The position numbers and the translations under genes are program-made. 64,000 nt of DNA from Saccopteryx bilineata (lineage: Eukaryota; Chordata; Mammalia; Chiroptera; Emballonuridae): NCBI RefSeq assembly GCF_036850765.1, contig NC_089490.1:275914482-275978481 (forward strand), in the 5' to 3' direction. Within the stretch, counting starts at the first letter, position 1. The number at the start of each line of letters is the position of its first letter. This document shows, piece after piece, positions 1 to 11,927 of this stretch. Below the pieces are notes generated by a model. It ran no database searches. It was given only the letters and a program-made list of their open reading frames with translations, and was not told the origin of the DNA.

Positions 1-70
1 AGGGTTTCGAACCGGTGACCTCAGCATTCCAGGTGGACTCTTTTATCCACTGCACCACCACAAGTCAGGC
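1..70 (-). mobile_element. SINE type B, partial (tRNA-like head)
   Basis: Read on the minus strand this is the tRNA-like head of the type B SINE: it begins AGCCTGACTTGTGGTGGTGC and includes a B-box-like GGTTCGAAACCC. The body and tail lie beyond the left edge of the window. It matches the heads of the copies near 7.5, 11.1, 41.9 and 44.8 kb. Confidence 0.85.
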
Positions 71-487
71 TAAACTTTGATCTTTTAAATTCTGAAATTT
101 TTTTATGTCCCAGTGAAAGACTTTAGGGATGTAAAATTTTTAAAAATGTTGTAACAAGTACATAAATTTTGAATTTGACCAGAAATCTGAGCAACATTAG
201 CAATTTTTAAATTCATGTTGAACTAGAAATTTAAATTTGTATTTGTCAAAAAATATATTGCATTCTAGGCTTTTTAGTTTATTCATTGAACTCACACTTA
301 TGTAGTACCAACTTTCTGTTAGGCACAAAGACCAAATGCCATGATAAGTTCTTCCTTATATGTTCTTACTGAGATGCACCATTGTTACCCGTACTGTGAG
401 TTTTCTTTCACTGAAATGAGTAATAAACATAACTTGTTCAACTACATGTGCGTCCCTTGTGGCTCTAGCTGGAGGATAATTACAGTG
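71..487. other. AT-rich intergenic DNA
   Basis: No gene is visible. Around 280-345 a weak resemblance to antisense L2 (ATTCATTGAACTC followed by a decayed GTGCCAGGCAC-like stretch) is possible but not firm. Confidence 0.5.
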
Positions 488-705
488 TTTAACAGAACAC
501 CCCAAATAGTATTAACTTAAACCATAAGGGCTTATCTTCTCAGGAGAAGTTGGGTGGAGGGCAGTCCAGGCTTATGTGACAGTCAGCATGCCCTCAGGGA
601 CCAGTCTTCTCCTATTTGGCCACTCTCAGGAGGTGACCTCTAGCATCATGTGCGACTCATGAGGTCTAAGAGGCTACTGGAGCTCCAGCCATCGTGCCTG
701 TATCC
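488..705. repeat. Possible ancient interspersed repeat
   Basis: The wording (ACAGAACACCCCAAATAG, then a region with CTTATCTTCTCAGGAG) resembles an old mammal-wide repeat class that I also suspect at 55.6-56.1 kb. The subfamily cannot be assigned by eye. Confidence 0.35.
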
Positions 706-1255
706 TGTGCAGCAAAAACAAGAAGAAGAAGAAGGAAAAGAAGTGTGCCCCTCTACTTTTATCAATCTCTTTTAAGAAGACTTCCCAGAAATCTTCCACA
801 CAATTTCACTTTGTTGTTCAATGACTATAACCTAGTTACATGCTCAAACTTTAAAGGAAGATGGGAAATGTCATCTTTGCTGGGCTCATTGCGGCACTAA
901 ATAGAGTCAAGATTTTGTTACCAAGGTAAATGGGTAAAAAAGACATTAGGTGGATAACAGCCATCTCTACCACAAAGTGCTTCTGCTTCTTTCTGTACAG
1001 TTTTGATTAAAACTGTACATGGCTTTTAATTATTCCTGTGTATTAAATGTTCACAGTTCTTAAACAGCTCTTCAAAGAGCCATGTGGTTCGGCCTCATCC
1101 AGTATTGCTAGCCTTGGGTCAGAACTCCCCTGCCTGGCTGGCTGTCTTGGCTCGAGACTTGGACACCTGCTACCTGTGGTGGAGTGAATCTCCCACCCCT
1201 TTCCATCTCCATACATTCCACTCATTATCCACAGGTCCATTGAATCCGTAAGCTA
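706..1255. other. Intergenic, nothing recognised
   Basis: A purine-rich stretch at 718-742 (GAA repeats) is the only feature. The short reading frame that covers it has no family resemblance. Confidence 0.5.
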
Positions 1256-1910
1256 CCCTGTCCAGCTTCTCACCGAGCAAAGGAAGACCCTAGGGGACAG
1301 GAACTGCTCTGAACACTGGGATACAGTGTGGGAAAAACAAAGTCCTTGCTCCCATGGTGCATCTGTTCTCTAAACACATGAAAAAAATCATTTTTTTTAT
1401 GAGCCAGAGGGATGGTTAATGAAGAAAAGTGCCACCAAGGGCCTGCCTGCAGGGCTGGGGTGGACCAAGAGCAGATCATCCCTACGATTGTATTGAATTG
1501 TGATATGGTCAGATCCAGGCTCTTCTGGGCTTCTGGACCCCATGTCCCATCTCCTTCTATCTTTCCTTGTTCATTTTGAATAAAGTAAGAAGACTAGAGG
1601 GTAATGTGATGGGAGTGCAGTTTAGATAATATGTCCATGGAAAGCCTATGGAAAAAGTGACCTTTGAGTGTGGGCCTGAAGAAGGGGAAGAATGAGCCTT
1701 GTAAGTGGCTGGAAAAAGTGTTCCAGGCTGAGTGCACAGCTGTGCAAAGGTCCTGAGGTTGGCACTTGATTGACTATCCAGGGAATATGAAGGAAACCAG
1801 TGTGACTGGAACAGAGAGTTCAAGAGAGTGGTTTGCAGGAGATGAGGTCTGGAGATTATGGACTGTGACTTTATAGGGCCTTGGAATCTAGTGTAAGAAC
1901 TTCAAGTAAA
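1256..1910 (-). mobile_element. L2-like LINE relic, antisense
   Basis: Degenerate text at 1310-1370 (TGGGATACAGTGTGGGAAAA, then AGTCCTTGCTCCCATGG) and at 1640-1890 (GTGACCTTTGAG, GTTCCAGGCTGAG, GTGCAAAGGTCCTGAGG, GGGCCTTGGAATC) follows the order I remember for antisense L2. It is heavily decayed and has no reading frame. Confidence 0.55.
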
Positions 1911-3296
1911 ATGGAAGACTTTGGGGAGGGGGTGTATGTGTATGGGGTGGCATGATTTTATTTCTTCTGTCTTTGTGTAGCAGAGTTGCTGCCAGATAGA
2001 AATATTTGGTAGGCCCTAAATGAGATTAATTTGCATTTTCTCAATTATTGAGGAAAGATTTATTTGGTTATTATAAAGTAGAATATGTTGTTTTTTGTAA
2101 AAAAAAATTGTTTTTGCCACACTCCTTGCCACTGGAGTTCGTGGCCTGGAAGGCTGGTTCTGAATGACAAGCCATGAAGAGACTGCAGCTCACCCCATGT
2201 TCACAGAAAGAATGCCTGGACTGTTCCCACTGTGATTTTCTCAGGTCAGTGGACAAATACATAGTCATGCTTTTCCTAATCTCAGTTCTTTGCTTTGAGA
2301 TCACCACCCCACCCCTTAAAAATATTGAGACACAAGTGAGATAAATAGTGTGGAGTAGAAATATAAGATTGTACTTCTCTGCAAGGTGATGAAATCCCAG
2401 CCTGGCTTTGCTCCAGCAGCTCTGCAAAGACTAGGTTAGCACGGTTCCTGTGCCCAGCCAACCTTTCCAGGCTCTTACAAGTGCAGGCACATAATTGAAG
2501 GGTGGACATTGGAGAGCTTTAATCTTCTGGACTGGAAGGGTCTGATAGTCCCAAGAAATACCTGGGACCTGGATGCCAGTCCACCTGGGCCATGACAGCA
2601 GTCCCTGTAGGGAAGGTTGGCTGAGTTTGCACACAAGAAGCAGAACTCCGGTGGCTGGTAGAAAATGATTCATGCAGAGAGCCATTCAGCAGTTGCCCAA
2701 TATGGTTCTTGGGTCTATTAATGTTGAGTAACGGCAATTAGTGTGGAAGCAAATTAGAACAACAGCAAAGGCATTGATTATGAAGCAAATGAAAAAGCTC
2801 AAAGGAAAGCCTTTTCTCTCAGTGTCTCAAAGAATTTCACCCTTTAATTATCTGAGGGAGAGTGAGACTTCATTGGCAAACACGTAAGGGCCATGTGGTG
2901 TGCAAAGGAAGCCTCCAGTCTGGACAGGGAGCACATGGATGGCCTGAGATGTGCTTTCTGGTGGAAGGCTGCCATGGTGACCTGGAACCAGATTCTGGAG
3001 TCAGGCTTTCTTGAACATTGCCTGATCCAGGGAATTTGGACCTCAGACCTTCCTGAAGAGGATATCTGAAGAGAAGGAAAAGGTTTAAGGACATAAGTGG
3101 TTTGAAGGGGGACACTGTGGTCACATCCATTTGATTTCACTCCCCCCTCCCATCTCAGCACCTGGCTCAGTACCATGACAGGTGGGCAATACTCATATAT
3201 CAAGTGAATTTTAGAATTCACTTGTAAAAACTTTAGTATATCAGTAAAATTTTGATTAAGTTTGGAAACCACCCTGTCAAAACGGACTATATTTTC
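1911..3296. other. Intergenic, nothing recognised
   Basis: Several short overlapping open frames occur on the minus strand between 2071 and 3130, but they overlap in different frames and show no recognisable domain. No repeat was identified with confidence. Confidence 0.5.
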
Positions 3297-3313
3297 AGGA
3301 TGGTGGTATTCTT

Positions 3314-3720
3314 TTTTTTCTTTTTTTTTTTTTTTGATATTTTTCTGAAGCTGGAAATGGGGAGAGACAGTCAGACAGACTCCCGCATGTGCCCGACCGG
3401 GATCCACCTGGCACGCCCACCAGGGGGCGACGCTCTGCCCACCAGGGGGCGATGCTCTGCCCCTCCAGGGCATCGCTCTGTCGTGACCAGAGCCACTCTA
3501 GTGCCTGGGGCAGAGGCCAAGGAGCCATCCCCAGGGCTCGGGCCATCTTTGCTCCAATGGAGCCTCGCTGCGGGAGGGGAAGAGAGAGACAGAGAGGAAG
3601 GAGAGGGGGAGGGGTGGAGAAGCAGATGGGCACTTCTCCTGTGTGCCCTGGCCGGGAATCGAACCTGGGACTTCTGCACGCCAGGCTGATGCTCTACCAC
3701 TGAGCCAACCGGCCAGGGCC
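3314..3720 (-). mobile_element. SINE type A, full length, antisense
   Basis: A poly-T tract starts the element on the plus strand and GGCCAGGGC ends it, so transcription would run right to left from a tRNA-like head (GGCCCTGGCCGGTTGGCTCA, B box GGTTCGATTCC). It is flanked by a perfect 17-bp TSD, AGGATGGTGGTATTCTT, at 3297-3313 and 3721-3737. It carries two copies of the internal unit CCACCAGGGGGCGAYGCTCTGC. Its GC-rich body creates long but meaningless open frames on both strands. Confidence 0.95.
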
Positions 3721-3737
3721 AGGATGGTGGTATTCTT

Positions 3738-4200
3738 GATGTTATCAAAGGCAGGATTGTTGTACAGAGTCTGTAATGAAGGGAGTGTGCCACATTCTAA
3801 AGATCCCCCAAGTGCCTGCCTTGATTGATGTTGCTGATGGCGGGGATTGATGCGGTCCTCGATGACTGAGCCCGCACTGTCTGACATGTTCACTGAGGAC
3901 GGGAGAAGCTCTTTGTGGACACAGTTCCAGCAGGCACAGAAATGTCAGTATTAAGAAGGTGAGTTATTCATCCCTAATCAAAGAACCCCAGGCAAATGCA
4001 CCCTGGTCTGTCATCCCTGCAGTGTTAACAAGCTACCTGGAGATGTCCAGAGTGTATTCGAGGTGACCTCCACTCAGGGCTTTGATAACTTTTTTTTAGA
4101 ATTTTGAATTCTATTAAGAACCAGAATAAAAACAACTCTTGTGTTCTAAAAGTATAAACAAGATGATATGATTTATCTGGATTGGAGAAAATATAGCAAT
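3738..4200. other. Intergenic, nothing recognised
   Basis: No repeat, gene or regulatory element could be supported here. Confidence 0.5.
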
Positions 4201-4212
4201 TTTAAAATTTAT

Positions 4213-4599
4213 CTATTTATTTATTTTAGCATGTGCACATGTGCACGTGAAAGAGAGAGAGAGAAAGAGAGACAGGGACAGACAGCAGGAAGGGAGAGAG
4301 ATTAAAAGCATCAATTCTTCATTGCGACACCTTAGTTATTCACTGATTGCTTTCTCATACATGCCTTGACTGGGGGTTCCAGCAGAGCGAGTGACCCCTT
4401 GCTCAAATCAGCAACCTTGGGTTTCAAGCCAGTGACCTTTGGGCTCAGATCAGTGACCTTTGGGCTCAAGCCAGAGACCATGTCTATGATTCAACGCTCA
4501 AGCCAGATTGAGCCCATGCTCAAGTCAGAGACCTTGGGGTTTCAAAACTGGGTTTTCAGCATTCTAAGCCAATGCTCTATCCACTGTACCACTGCCAAC
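4213..4599 (-). mobile_element. SINE type C, antisense
   Basis: The plus strand shows the tail first (a GAGAGAGA-rich stretch, then GACAGGGACAGACAGCAGG) and the tRNA-like head last (CTCTATCCACTGTACCACTGCC). The middle holds repeated phrases of the form TTTGGGCTCAAGCCAG, about five imperfect units between 4400 and 4530. A 12-bp TSD, TTTAAAATTTAT, lies at 4201-4212 and 4600-4611. A relative with the same architecture lies at 34.2-34.6 kb. Confidence 0.85.
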
Positions 4600-4675
4600 T
4601 TTAAAATTTATATACATTTAGAGATAACCTACATATGAGATATAAATGGGTGTATATAGAAGCTCTATCTTTATA

Positions 4676-5020
4676 TTATTATATTAGTTTTCTGTGTTGT
4701 GTAGCAAATTCCACAAACCTAGGGCTGTATAGCAACACCTCATTATGACCTCACATTTCTCATGCTCAGGAACCTGGGCAAGCTTGGCTATGTTCTGGGC
4801 TCAGTGTTTCACGGGCTGACATCATGAGGTTGGCCCAATGACACTCTCTCTGGGGTTGGAGGGAAGCAGGTCATTCCAGGTTTCTTGCAGTGCTGGCCAA
4901 ATCCAGGTCCTTGTGTCTGTAGGACTGAAGTCCTCTTTCCTTGCTGGAAGTCAACCAGGGGTTGCTATCCATGTCTGGGGCTCCCTCTCAGCTATTCTCT
5001 GGCCCTTATATATGGCCTCT
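4676..5020 (-). mobile_element. MLT1-like (ERVL-MaLR) LTR relic, antisense
   Basis: The start (TATTAGTTTTCTGTGTTGTG, then AGCAAATTCCACAAACCTAG) is the reverse complement of the usual MLT1 3' end, and the following TTCTCATGCTCAGGAACCTG and GGGCAAGCTTGGCTATG fit the same family. It is an old solo LTR without coding content. The right boundary is uncertain. Confidence 0.6.
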
Positions 5021-7436
5021 GTTTTAAAACATAGTGTGTTAACAGGAAATTTGAGGTTCAGAAAGGCCAACAGATCAGGCAATACTGAAAAGGTATTCTG
5101 TTACTCATGGTTCTTTTGGGGAGGGGGCATGAAGGGAAGCACTGGGGATGGTCTGGTGGCAAAGAGAGTGAGAGGAAGTGTGGGGAGGAGCCTCTAGTGT
5201 GGCTTCTATGGGACGCAATGGGAGAGGCAGGGTGAACAGGCTTAGGATCAGCTAGTTGGAATAATTTTAGGACTCTGAGGCACAGGGGCTGCCCCAGATT
5301 GGCTGGCTCTGGGTGGTAATGGCAGATGGATAATGACAGGGAGGCTGAGAACCTGATAGAGGAGGTGCTTGGGGTGTGGGTTCTGGATTGGTTGGTTTGC
5401 CTTTATTTTAATTTCTTTTATTTGTTTGGTTTGCCTTTAAAAGGTGCTCTTCAGGTAAGTTGTTTCCTATCTTTAGGAATTCTCTAATTACAGGAGGGGC
5501 AGTTCTTCCAGTTCTTCCTGGCCAACAAGGTCCTAGTGTTGAAGCATAAACATACAGAAAACACAAGACATAGTTAATACAGTTCCTTCCATGTTCAAAG
5601 CTGGCAGCTGCATGTGAAACCCTCCTCAAGCTTTGACTGACTTTCCCTTCTGCCATCAGCTGAGAAAACTCTCTGCTGCTCAGGGCTCAAATATCAGATT
5701 AGATTTGCCTGGATAACCCCTCTTCTGATGAATTCAATGTCAACTGATTAATAACCTTAATTGCATATGCAAATCCCTTTAATCAAGTACATACATAATT
5801 ATGGATGCAATTTTTCATCAAATTCACAAATTATGAAAGTAGTATTTGTTCATTGAGGAAAATTTGGAAAAACACAGAAAACTACACAGAGGAAAATGAT
5901 CACCCATAATTTTATCACTATTAATATATTTCCTTTGAGAATTTTTATTGTCCGTATTATTTTCACAGTTAAAAATATAATTGCTCACATTTATGTCTTT
6001 TTGAATTTCATCAAGTATTTCCATGTCATTACACATTCTTTACAATAGTACTTGTTCAGCAACTGCATAGTACATATTTACTATTCCCCTGACATTAGAT
6101 ATTTAGATGATTTTAAGGCTTTGTTAATACTTATGGGAGAGATTTCTAAAAATAATTGACTGAATGAGGAGCTAGAAACATTTTAAGCCTCTGATTCATA
6201 TTTCTAGCATTCATATTTCTGATTTCTTTCTCTCTCTTTTATTCCTTCTTTTCTCCCCCTCTTTCAGTCTCTCTCTGTGCCACAGTATTTAAGTTTTCAA
6301 TATTATAATTTAAAACAAGAAAAATATTCTAGCCCCCCTCACTTCTTTATCCTATCGAATAGATAGTAACTCATTCTTCATCATGTATCATCTTTCTTAT
6401 CATCTGCACAAAGACACTTGGTTATGAAATTCACTGGAAACCTGTTTGATAACTTGTCATCAACTGACTTTTAGCATGAAATCATCAGACATAGACCCCT
6501 TTAATGAAGGGATTTCTGAAATCCCCACTAGCAGTCCAAGGAAAGATGAGGGCACTGCTTTTCCTTAACATCCTTTCTCCTGGTCCCCAGGATCTCTCTG
6601 CCAAGTCTTGTACATCCAGGAAGGTTCTCTGTGGACTCGCACTCAAGTCAGCTCCATGAGCAGTTTCCCTGCTTTTTTTTTCTGCTGACCCCTATCTCTC
6701 CGTTGTCTGTAACTTCACTAGTTAGCGTATAATTTCTCATTGAGTAACCATTGGGTGAATTAAGAATCGTTTATCCAAATTGATGAGAGGATAAGGATCC
6801 CCCGCCCTATTTTGGCAGCATTTAATTGTAGGAGTCTTGGCAGAGGTTTACTCCACATGAAAGATTTTTATGTTTGCCATTTTAGCTCTATTGTAGACAG
6901 AATTTTAGTAGGCAGGTCCTTAAATCAATGTATCATAATTAATCCACAAACTCATAGTATTGGAGAAGGTAGAAAATGGGGTCTCTGACTTATTTCATAG
7001 GTATTTTCAATGACTAAACATGTTTTCTTGGAAAAGAGTATAAAAATTATTAAAATGTAAAGTTTCATTATTAACTAGAATTGCAGCAGGTTGATGGGCT
7101 CACACTGGATTTCCTAAGTAGATTGGGAACTTGATAATTATCTATGATAAATGCAAATGAGATAAGAACTTTTCATTACTTAAGAAAGTTTTGCTAAAAA
7201 TCTTTTATAAACTGGAGGATTTGTTTCCCTGGATGGTGAGAAGGTTGAGACCCTGATATAGAAAGCCCCCTCTGCACAGAGCCAGCCTGAGATGGTCTCC
7301 AAAAGACTTTTTTTAAAAAAATATTCTCACTCTATAGATTCTCCATCTTTCCAAAGACTTTAGTATGTTGACGTTGCAATTTATAGCTAGAGATGGAAAA
7401 CTCGGCCAAAGCCTAAAAAATTGGTAGTAACAATGA
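5021..7436. other. Intergenic, mostly unrecognised
   Basis: AT-rich DNA without exon-like frames. The stretch 5824-6130 (GAAAATTTGGAAAAACACAG, then ATCACCCATAATTTTATCAC) reads like a decayed ancient repeat of unknown subfamily. 6225-6275 is pyrimidine-rich. Confidence 0.5.
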
Positions 7437-7454
7437 ACAGTTCATTAGTTATTA

Positions 7455-7629
7455 TTATTTTAGATTTTTTTTTTAATTTACTTTTAGAGAGGAGAGAGAG
7501 GGTGGGGGGTGGAGCAGGAAGCATCAACTCTCATATGTGCCTTGAGCAGGCAAGCCCAGGGTTTCGAACCAGCAACCTCAGTGTTCCCAGGTCAATGCTT
7601 CATCCACTGAGCCACCACAGCTCAGGCTA
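7455..7629 (-). mobile_element. SINE type B, antisense
   Basis: T-rich tail, GA-rich segment, CATATGTGCCTTGAGCAGGC and a head ending CCACCACAGCTCAGGC. An imperfect TSD (about ACAGTTCATTAGTTA at 7437-7451 and ACAATTCATTAATTA just right of the element) supports a retroposed insertion. The differences between the two TSD copies indicate moderate age. Confidence 0.85.
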
Positions 7630-7649
7630 TAACAATTCATTAATTAAGT

Positions 7650-8284
7650 TCCTTCTCACTTCAATTATCAAATGTTCTCATGAAAGCCTTTTTCAGAAGC
7701 TTCCATGGTTCATTAATTACTGTTGTTAGTCCTCTCAGCAAGGGGGAGTGTTTTGAATTTACAAAGTATATCAGAATGACAGACATTTAAAAAATCTTTA
7801 ACAGAAGCTTAGTCTCATTAACATTTGAGAATCATCAGCAGGTCTCTTCAAGGTCCAAACTATTATTTCTGCTAAAATTGATCAGTGTTCTAACATGAAA
7901 GGACAAATAGCCACAAATCTAATTGATTTAAGGTTGTTTTCTGGAGCTTAGCCTGTTTCACATCCAGACATGAAAGCCCTTTTAGCAAAGGGGTCATGGA
8001 GATGGTGCTCCGGGCGGAGCTGGGTGAGCAGAGCACAAATACAGAAAGACACTTCCTGCCGACCCCTGCACGGATCTCAGATTCAAACCCAGTGATTTCT
8101 TTCCTGCCACATACGATCTTTACACTAATCTGTATTATGCCACAGTGAATTATTTTAGTTTGACGTTTTAGAGGATCAGCAGTAATATCCCTTTCTTTCC
8201 CAGCCTGAATTAGAAACCAGTTGAGAAATAAAATAGGTATCAAGCCACTGGGGAATCAACATTTATTACCAATAACCTTAGTTT
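7650..8284. other. Intergenic, nothing recognised
   Basis: A minus-strand open frame of 117 codons (7890-8243) has no recognisable domain and no sign of splice structure. I treat it as chance. Confidence 0.5.
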
Positions 8285-8480
8285 TAAAAGATTTTTTATT
8301 CACTGACTTTACAGAGAGATGAGAAGTATCAACTTATAGTTGTTTCACTTTGGTTATTCACTGCTTGCTTTTGCTTGTTGTATGTGCTTGCTTGGTCTGG
8401 TAAGGCCAGGGTTTCAAACCGGCAATCTCAAGAGTTTGAGGTTGATGCTCTATTCACTGTACCACCACAGGTCAGGCTAT
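8285..8480 (-). mobile_element. Old tRNA-derived SINE, antisense
   Basis: The head-like text CCAGGGTTTCAAACCGGCAA and CTCTATTCACTGTACCACC followed by ACAGGTCAGGC places it with type B/C SINEs. The body (ATTCACTGCTTGCTTTTGCT) is closer to type C. It is diverged and lacks the long GA tract. Confidence 0.7.
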
Positions 8481-8984
8481 TTTTTTTTTTAAATTCTAAA
8501 TGTATTAGGTATGTGAGCAGGTAGAATTCTACTTATGTACTCACCCAGTGATTAAGTGCACTTCCCTGAGGAAAATCTCCCTGCAGCATGGTAGAGAAAA
8601 GACCACCAGATCCTGTGCTCTGTGACTAAAAAGGGGTTTATCCAGTCTCTCCTCTCAAATACGCCACAGAGCGAAGCTATTCCACTTCCCCTGGGTGGAA
8701 TGTGTGAGGGTGGGAACGTGGAGCCCCTTCTGTGTGGAAACGCAAGGTCAAGGATTAGACCTTCCTGACAGTCTCCAGGAGAGGATTCACGGGCCAGCCA
8801 GTTATTGGTGTGTTTTTAGAAAGCATTTTTAGAAGCATATGTTCATCAACTCGGCTTTCATTCAAAGCTGACCTAGTCAGTTGGGTGGATTTTCTAGTAT
8901 TGTAGCATTTTTCTCTTTCTCTTCTCCCTGTAGGCCTGTGGATACATTTCATTTTCTACAGGGAACACAAACATCTGGGAGAGT
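8481..8984. other. Intergenic, nothing recognised
   Basis: No supported feature. Confidence 0.5.
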
Positions 8985-9235
8985 GTATTGGTTAGATGCT
9001 GCTATGATGATTTCATGTATCAAAAACACCCAAATATCAGTGGCTTCTCAGAGAAAATACCTTTTGGCTTAAGGATTTGTGGGTGGCCTAGAACTCCCAG
9101 GGCTTGACTGTACTGGGCTCCAGACATTGAGTTCAGGTTCCTCCACGTGTTTTCTCTTTCTGGAGCAGGGACCACTGGGACATGTTCTTTTCTCATGGTG
9201 ACAGACAGGATTTCAAAAGCTGAGCAGAGTTATGT
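8985..9235 (-). mobile_element. MLT1-like LTR relic, antisense (tentative)
   Basis: GTATTGGTTAGATGCTGCTA followed by CAGTGGCTTCTCAGAG parallels the reverse-complemented end of MLT1-type LTRs seen at 4.7 kb. It is strongly decayed and the call is tentative. Confidence 0.4.
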
Positions 9236-10899
9236 AGTGGCATCGGCGGAACCTTCCACTCGCATCATGCGTGCTTGGATTTCATCCACCGAAGCAGCTT
9301 GAGTGCCCAGACCCGACACCATGAAGAGGGGAGGGGAGAATGAACTGTTGCTGAACAACAATACAATCTGCCGGAACAAAGGTATAAAGGAAGCCAACAA
9401 GGAGAGTGAGTAGTGACCCACTTTCTTGTTTGGGTGTCTCCTTTATTGACATCAAATAGAATTGGGTTTGAATTCTGGTTGTGAGCTGAGAGTGGACCAC
9501 GGTGGTTCTTGGGCTGTGATGGAGAGAAGCAGCATGAAACAGCAGATGTGGGGAGAGAGGGAGACGGAACTGGCACGGGGCAGGCGCTGCTTCGCTTTCT
9601 AATTAATGAAAGCTGGGAGTAGATTACTGAAGCATAATCTGTGAGGCTGATCTCTGGGGAAATGAACTAACATTGCTGAATGAGCTTCTTCCTGACCTTC
9701 TAGCTCAGTGCCAAGCCACAGCTTCGAAAGCCTCATGGGAGGAAGAGGAGTGCATCCCAGAGAAGTCCTCAGCCTTCTTCACGTTAGCTTTGTCAGACAT
9801 GGGGGTTTTGTCAGGAGTTGGACAGGGGCTAATTTAGTAGCTCAGGGGAGATGTGTTCTGAGTTGTTAATTGAAGGGTATCCAAGGGCTTGGGTTTCAGA
9901 AGTGTAGCTAATGGTGTTTTATTATTACGTAAATAAAATGGATATGCCCTTTGCTAACCATAGAGGGGCAACCCATCAGATATGAGAGTCAACTCTCATG
10001 ATGACGTGAGGACGAGTGTGAGTAGCTTCATGGTTGCCCGCAGGCAAAAGTGGCACTCCAGTTAGGTACCCGAAGGATGAATATAAAACTATTTTCATGT
10101 ATAAACTCCAAAAACCATTACATGATAAAACACAGAGAATGATCCAGAGTAAAGCTAAGCAAAGTTGTACATCCATACTTTAAAAGAGGTAAGAGAATAA
10201 TGCAGTCATTTGTGATGGAAACAACACAGAATAAACCAGTGAAGCATCTCAGCAGGCACTTTTGAAATAGTAAGTATATGGAAACTTTCTTTGCATTGAA
10301 ACACACCTGAAAAAAAAATGTATTATATTTATATATAATAAAATAAATAGCAATGTAATACAAGGTATAATATGTAATATATATCATTAAAATAGATAAA
10401 GTGACTTTTAAAATGAATCTTTACAAAGTAAAGCCCTAGTGGATTTAAAGAACCGGGCAGTAAATCATAGAAGGTTCAGGATCCGTTAAGCAGGCAGGGT
10501 CTTCCAAGGCAGCCCCCAGGCAACCAGGCAGCACAGGGCAGGACTGGGCAGGACTGCAAGCTCCACACTCCTCCCTTTGGGCCCCACACCCCCCACTTAT
10601 TAGTCTGGTGACCTTGAACAAATGAAATAATGGTGCCCCATTTTTATTGAGGGTGATGTGGGGTTTTAATGTCACTACCTACCAGGACTGGTGAAGCCCT
10701 CATGGGTAACCCACCGAGGCCTGGGGAACCGTGCCTGCTCCATAGCCAGCTCTCCAGAATGTTAGCCACGGAAGCTGCATGTAAACTGGTTCTGGGAACC
10801 TATCTACCCACTTAGAAATAAGGATGTCTGAGCAATCCATCTCACAAAATCCACTGCTCACGAAAATAAGGGGATCAGGGAACATGCAGATACTCCAGT
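9236..10899. other. Intergenic, AT-rich in part
   Basis: No exon-like frame. 10310-10390 is A/T low-complexity sequence (ATATTTATATATAATAAAAT). The short frames between 9230 and 9576 on the minus strand overlap in three frames and look like chance. Confidence 0.5.
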
Positions 10900-10909
10900 A
10901 CTTTCAGCC

Positions 10910-11917
10910 TTTTTTTTTAATATAAATTTTTATTAGTTTTAATGGGGTGACATCAATAAATCAGGGTACATACGTTCAAAGAAAACATCTCCAGGTTATC
11001 TTGTCATTCAATTATGTTGCATATCCATCACCCAAAGTCACATGTCCTCCATCACCTTCTTCTTTTTTTTTTTTAATTTATTTATTCATTTTTAGAGAGG
11101 AGAGAGAGAGAGAGAGAAAGTGGGGAGGAGCAGGAAGCATCAACTCCCATACGTGCCTTGACCAGGCAAGCCTAGGGTTTTGAACCAGTGACCTCAGCAT
11201 TCCAAGTCGACGCTTTATCCACTGTGCCACCACAGGTCAGGCCATCACCTTCTTTCTATCTGGTTTTCTTTGAGCCCCTCCCCTCCACACTCTGCTCCCT
11301 TCTTCTCCCTCCCCTCCAACCACCACACTCTTGTCCATGTCTCTTAGTCTTGTTTTTATGTCCCAACTATGTATGGAATCATGCAGTTCTTAGTTTTTTC
11401 TGATTTACTTATTTTACTTTGTATAATGTTATCAAGATCCATCCATTTTGTTGTAAATGATCCAATGTCATCATTTCTTATGGCTGAGTAGTATTCCATA
11501 GTGTATATGTACCACATCTTCTTTATCCAATCATCTATTGAAGGGCTTTTTGGTTGTTTCCATGTCTTGGCCGCTGTGAACAATGCTGCAATGAACATGA
11601 GGCTGCATGTGTCTTTATGTACCGATGTGTGTGAGCTTTGCGGGTATATACCCAGTAGAGGGATTGCTGGGTCATATGGTAGTTCTATTTTTAGTTTTTT
11701 GAGGAAAAACCATACTTTCTTCCATAATGGTTGTATTACTTTACATTCCCACCAACAGTGAATGAGGGTTCCTTTTTCTCCACAGCCTCTCCAACACTTG
11801 TTATTACCTGTCTTGTTGATAATAGCTAATCTAACAGGTGTGAGGTGGTATCCCATTGTAGTTTTGATTTGCATTTCTCTAATAACTAATGAAGATGAGC
11901 ATCTTTTCATATATCTG
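10910..11917 (-). mobile_element. L1 3' end, antisense, 5'-truncated, with SINE B insert
   Basis: The L1 3' UTR starts at the left (AATGGGGTGACATCAATAAA) and the C-terminal part of ORF2 follows at about 11356-11917, ending where the sense text would read CAGATATATGAAAAGATGC. A SINE B splits the 3' UTR at 11062-11241. The element is flanked by ACTTTCAGCC at 10900-10909 and 11918-11927, which I take as its TSD. It matches the young L1s at 24.0, 52.4 and 59.4 kb but is shorter. Confidence 0.9.
11062..11241 (-). mobile_element. SINE type B inserted in L1
   Basis: Poly-T, a GA-rich tract, CATACGTGCCTTGACCAGGC and a head ending CCACCACAGGTCAGG. It is bounded by a perfect 13-bp TSD, CCATCACCTTCTT, at 11049-11061 and 11242-11254, so it entered the L1 3' UTR after the L1 had landed. 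Confidence 0.95.
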
Positions 11918-11927
11918 ACTTTCAGCC

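Noticed and set aside
3295..3893. Several overlapping open frames of 100-145 codons on both strands
   Set aside because: They lie in the GC-rich SINE A body, occur again at every SINE A copy in the same phases, and have no independent gene evidence.
7890..8243. 117-codon minus-strand frame
   Set aside because: No recognisable domain or repeat of coding origin, and the length is within chance expectation for a window of this size.
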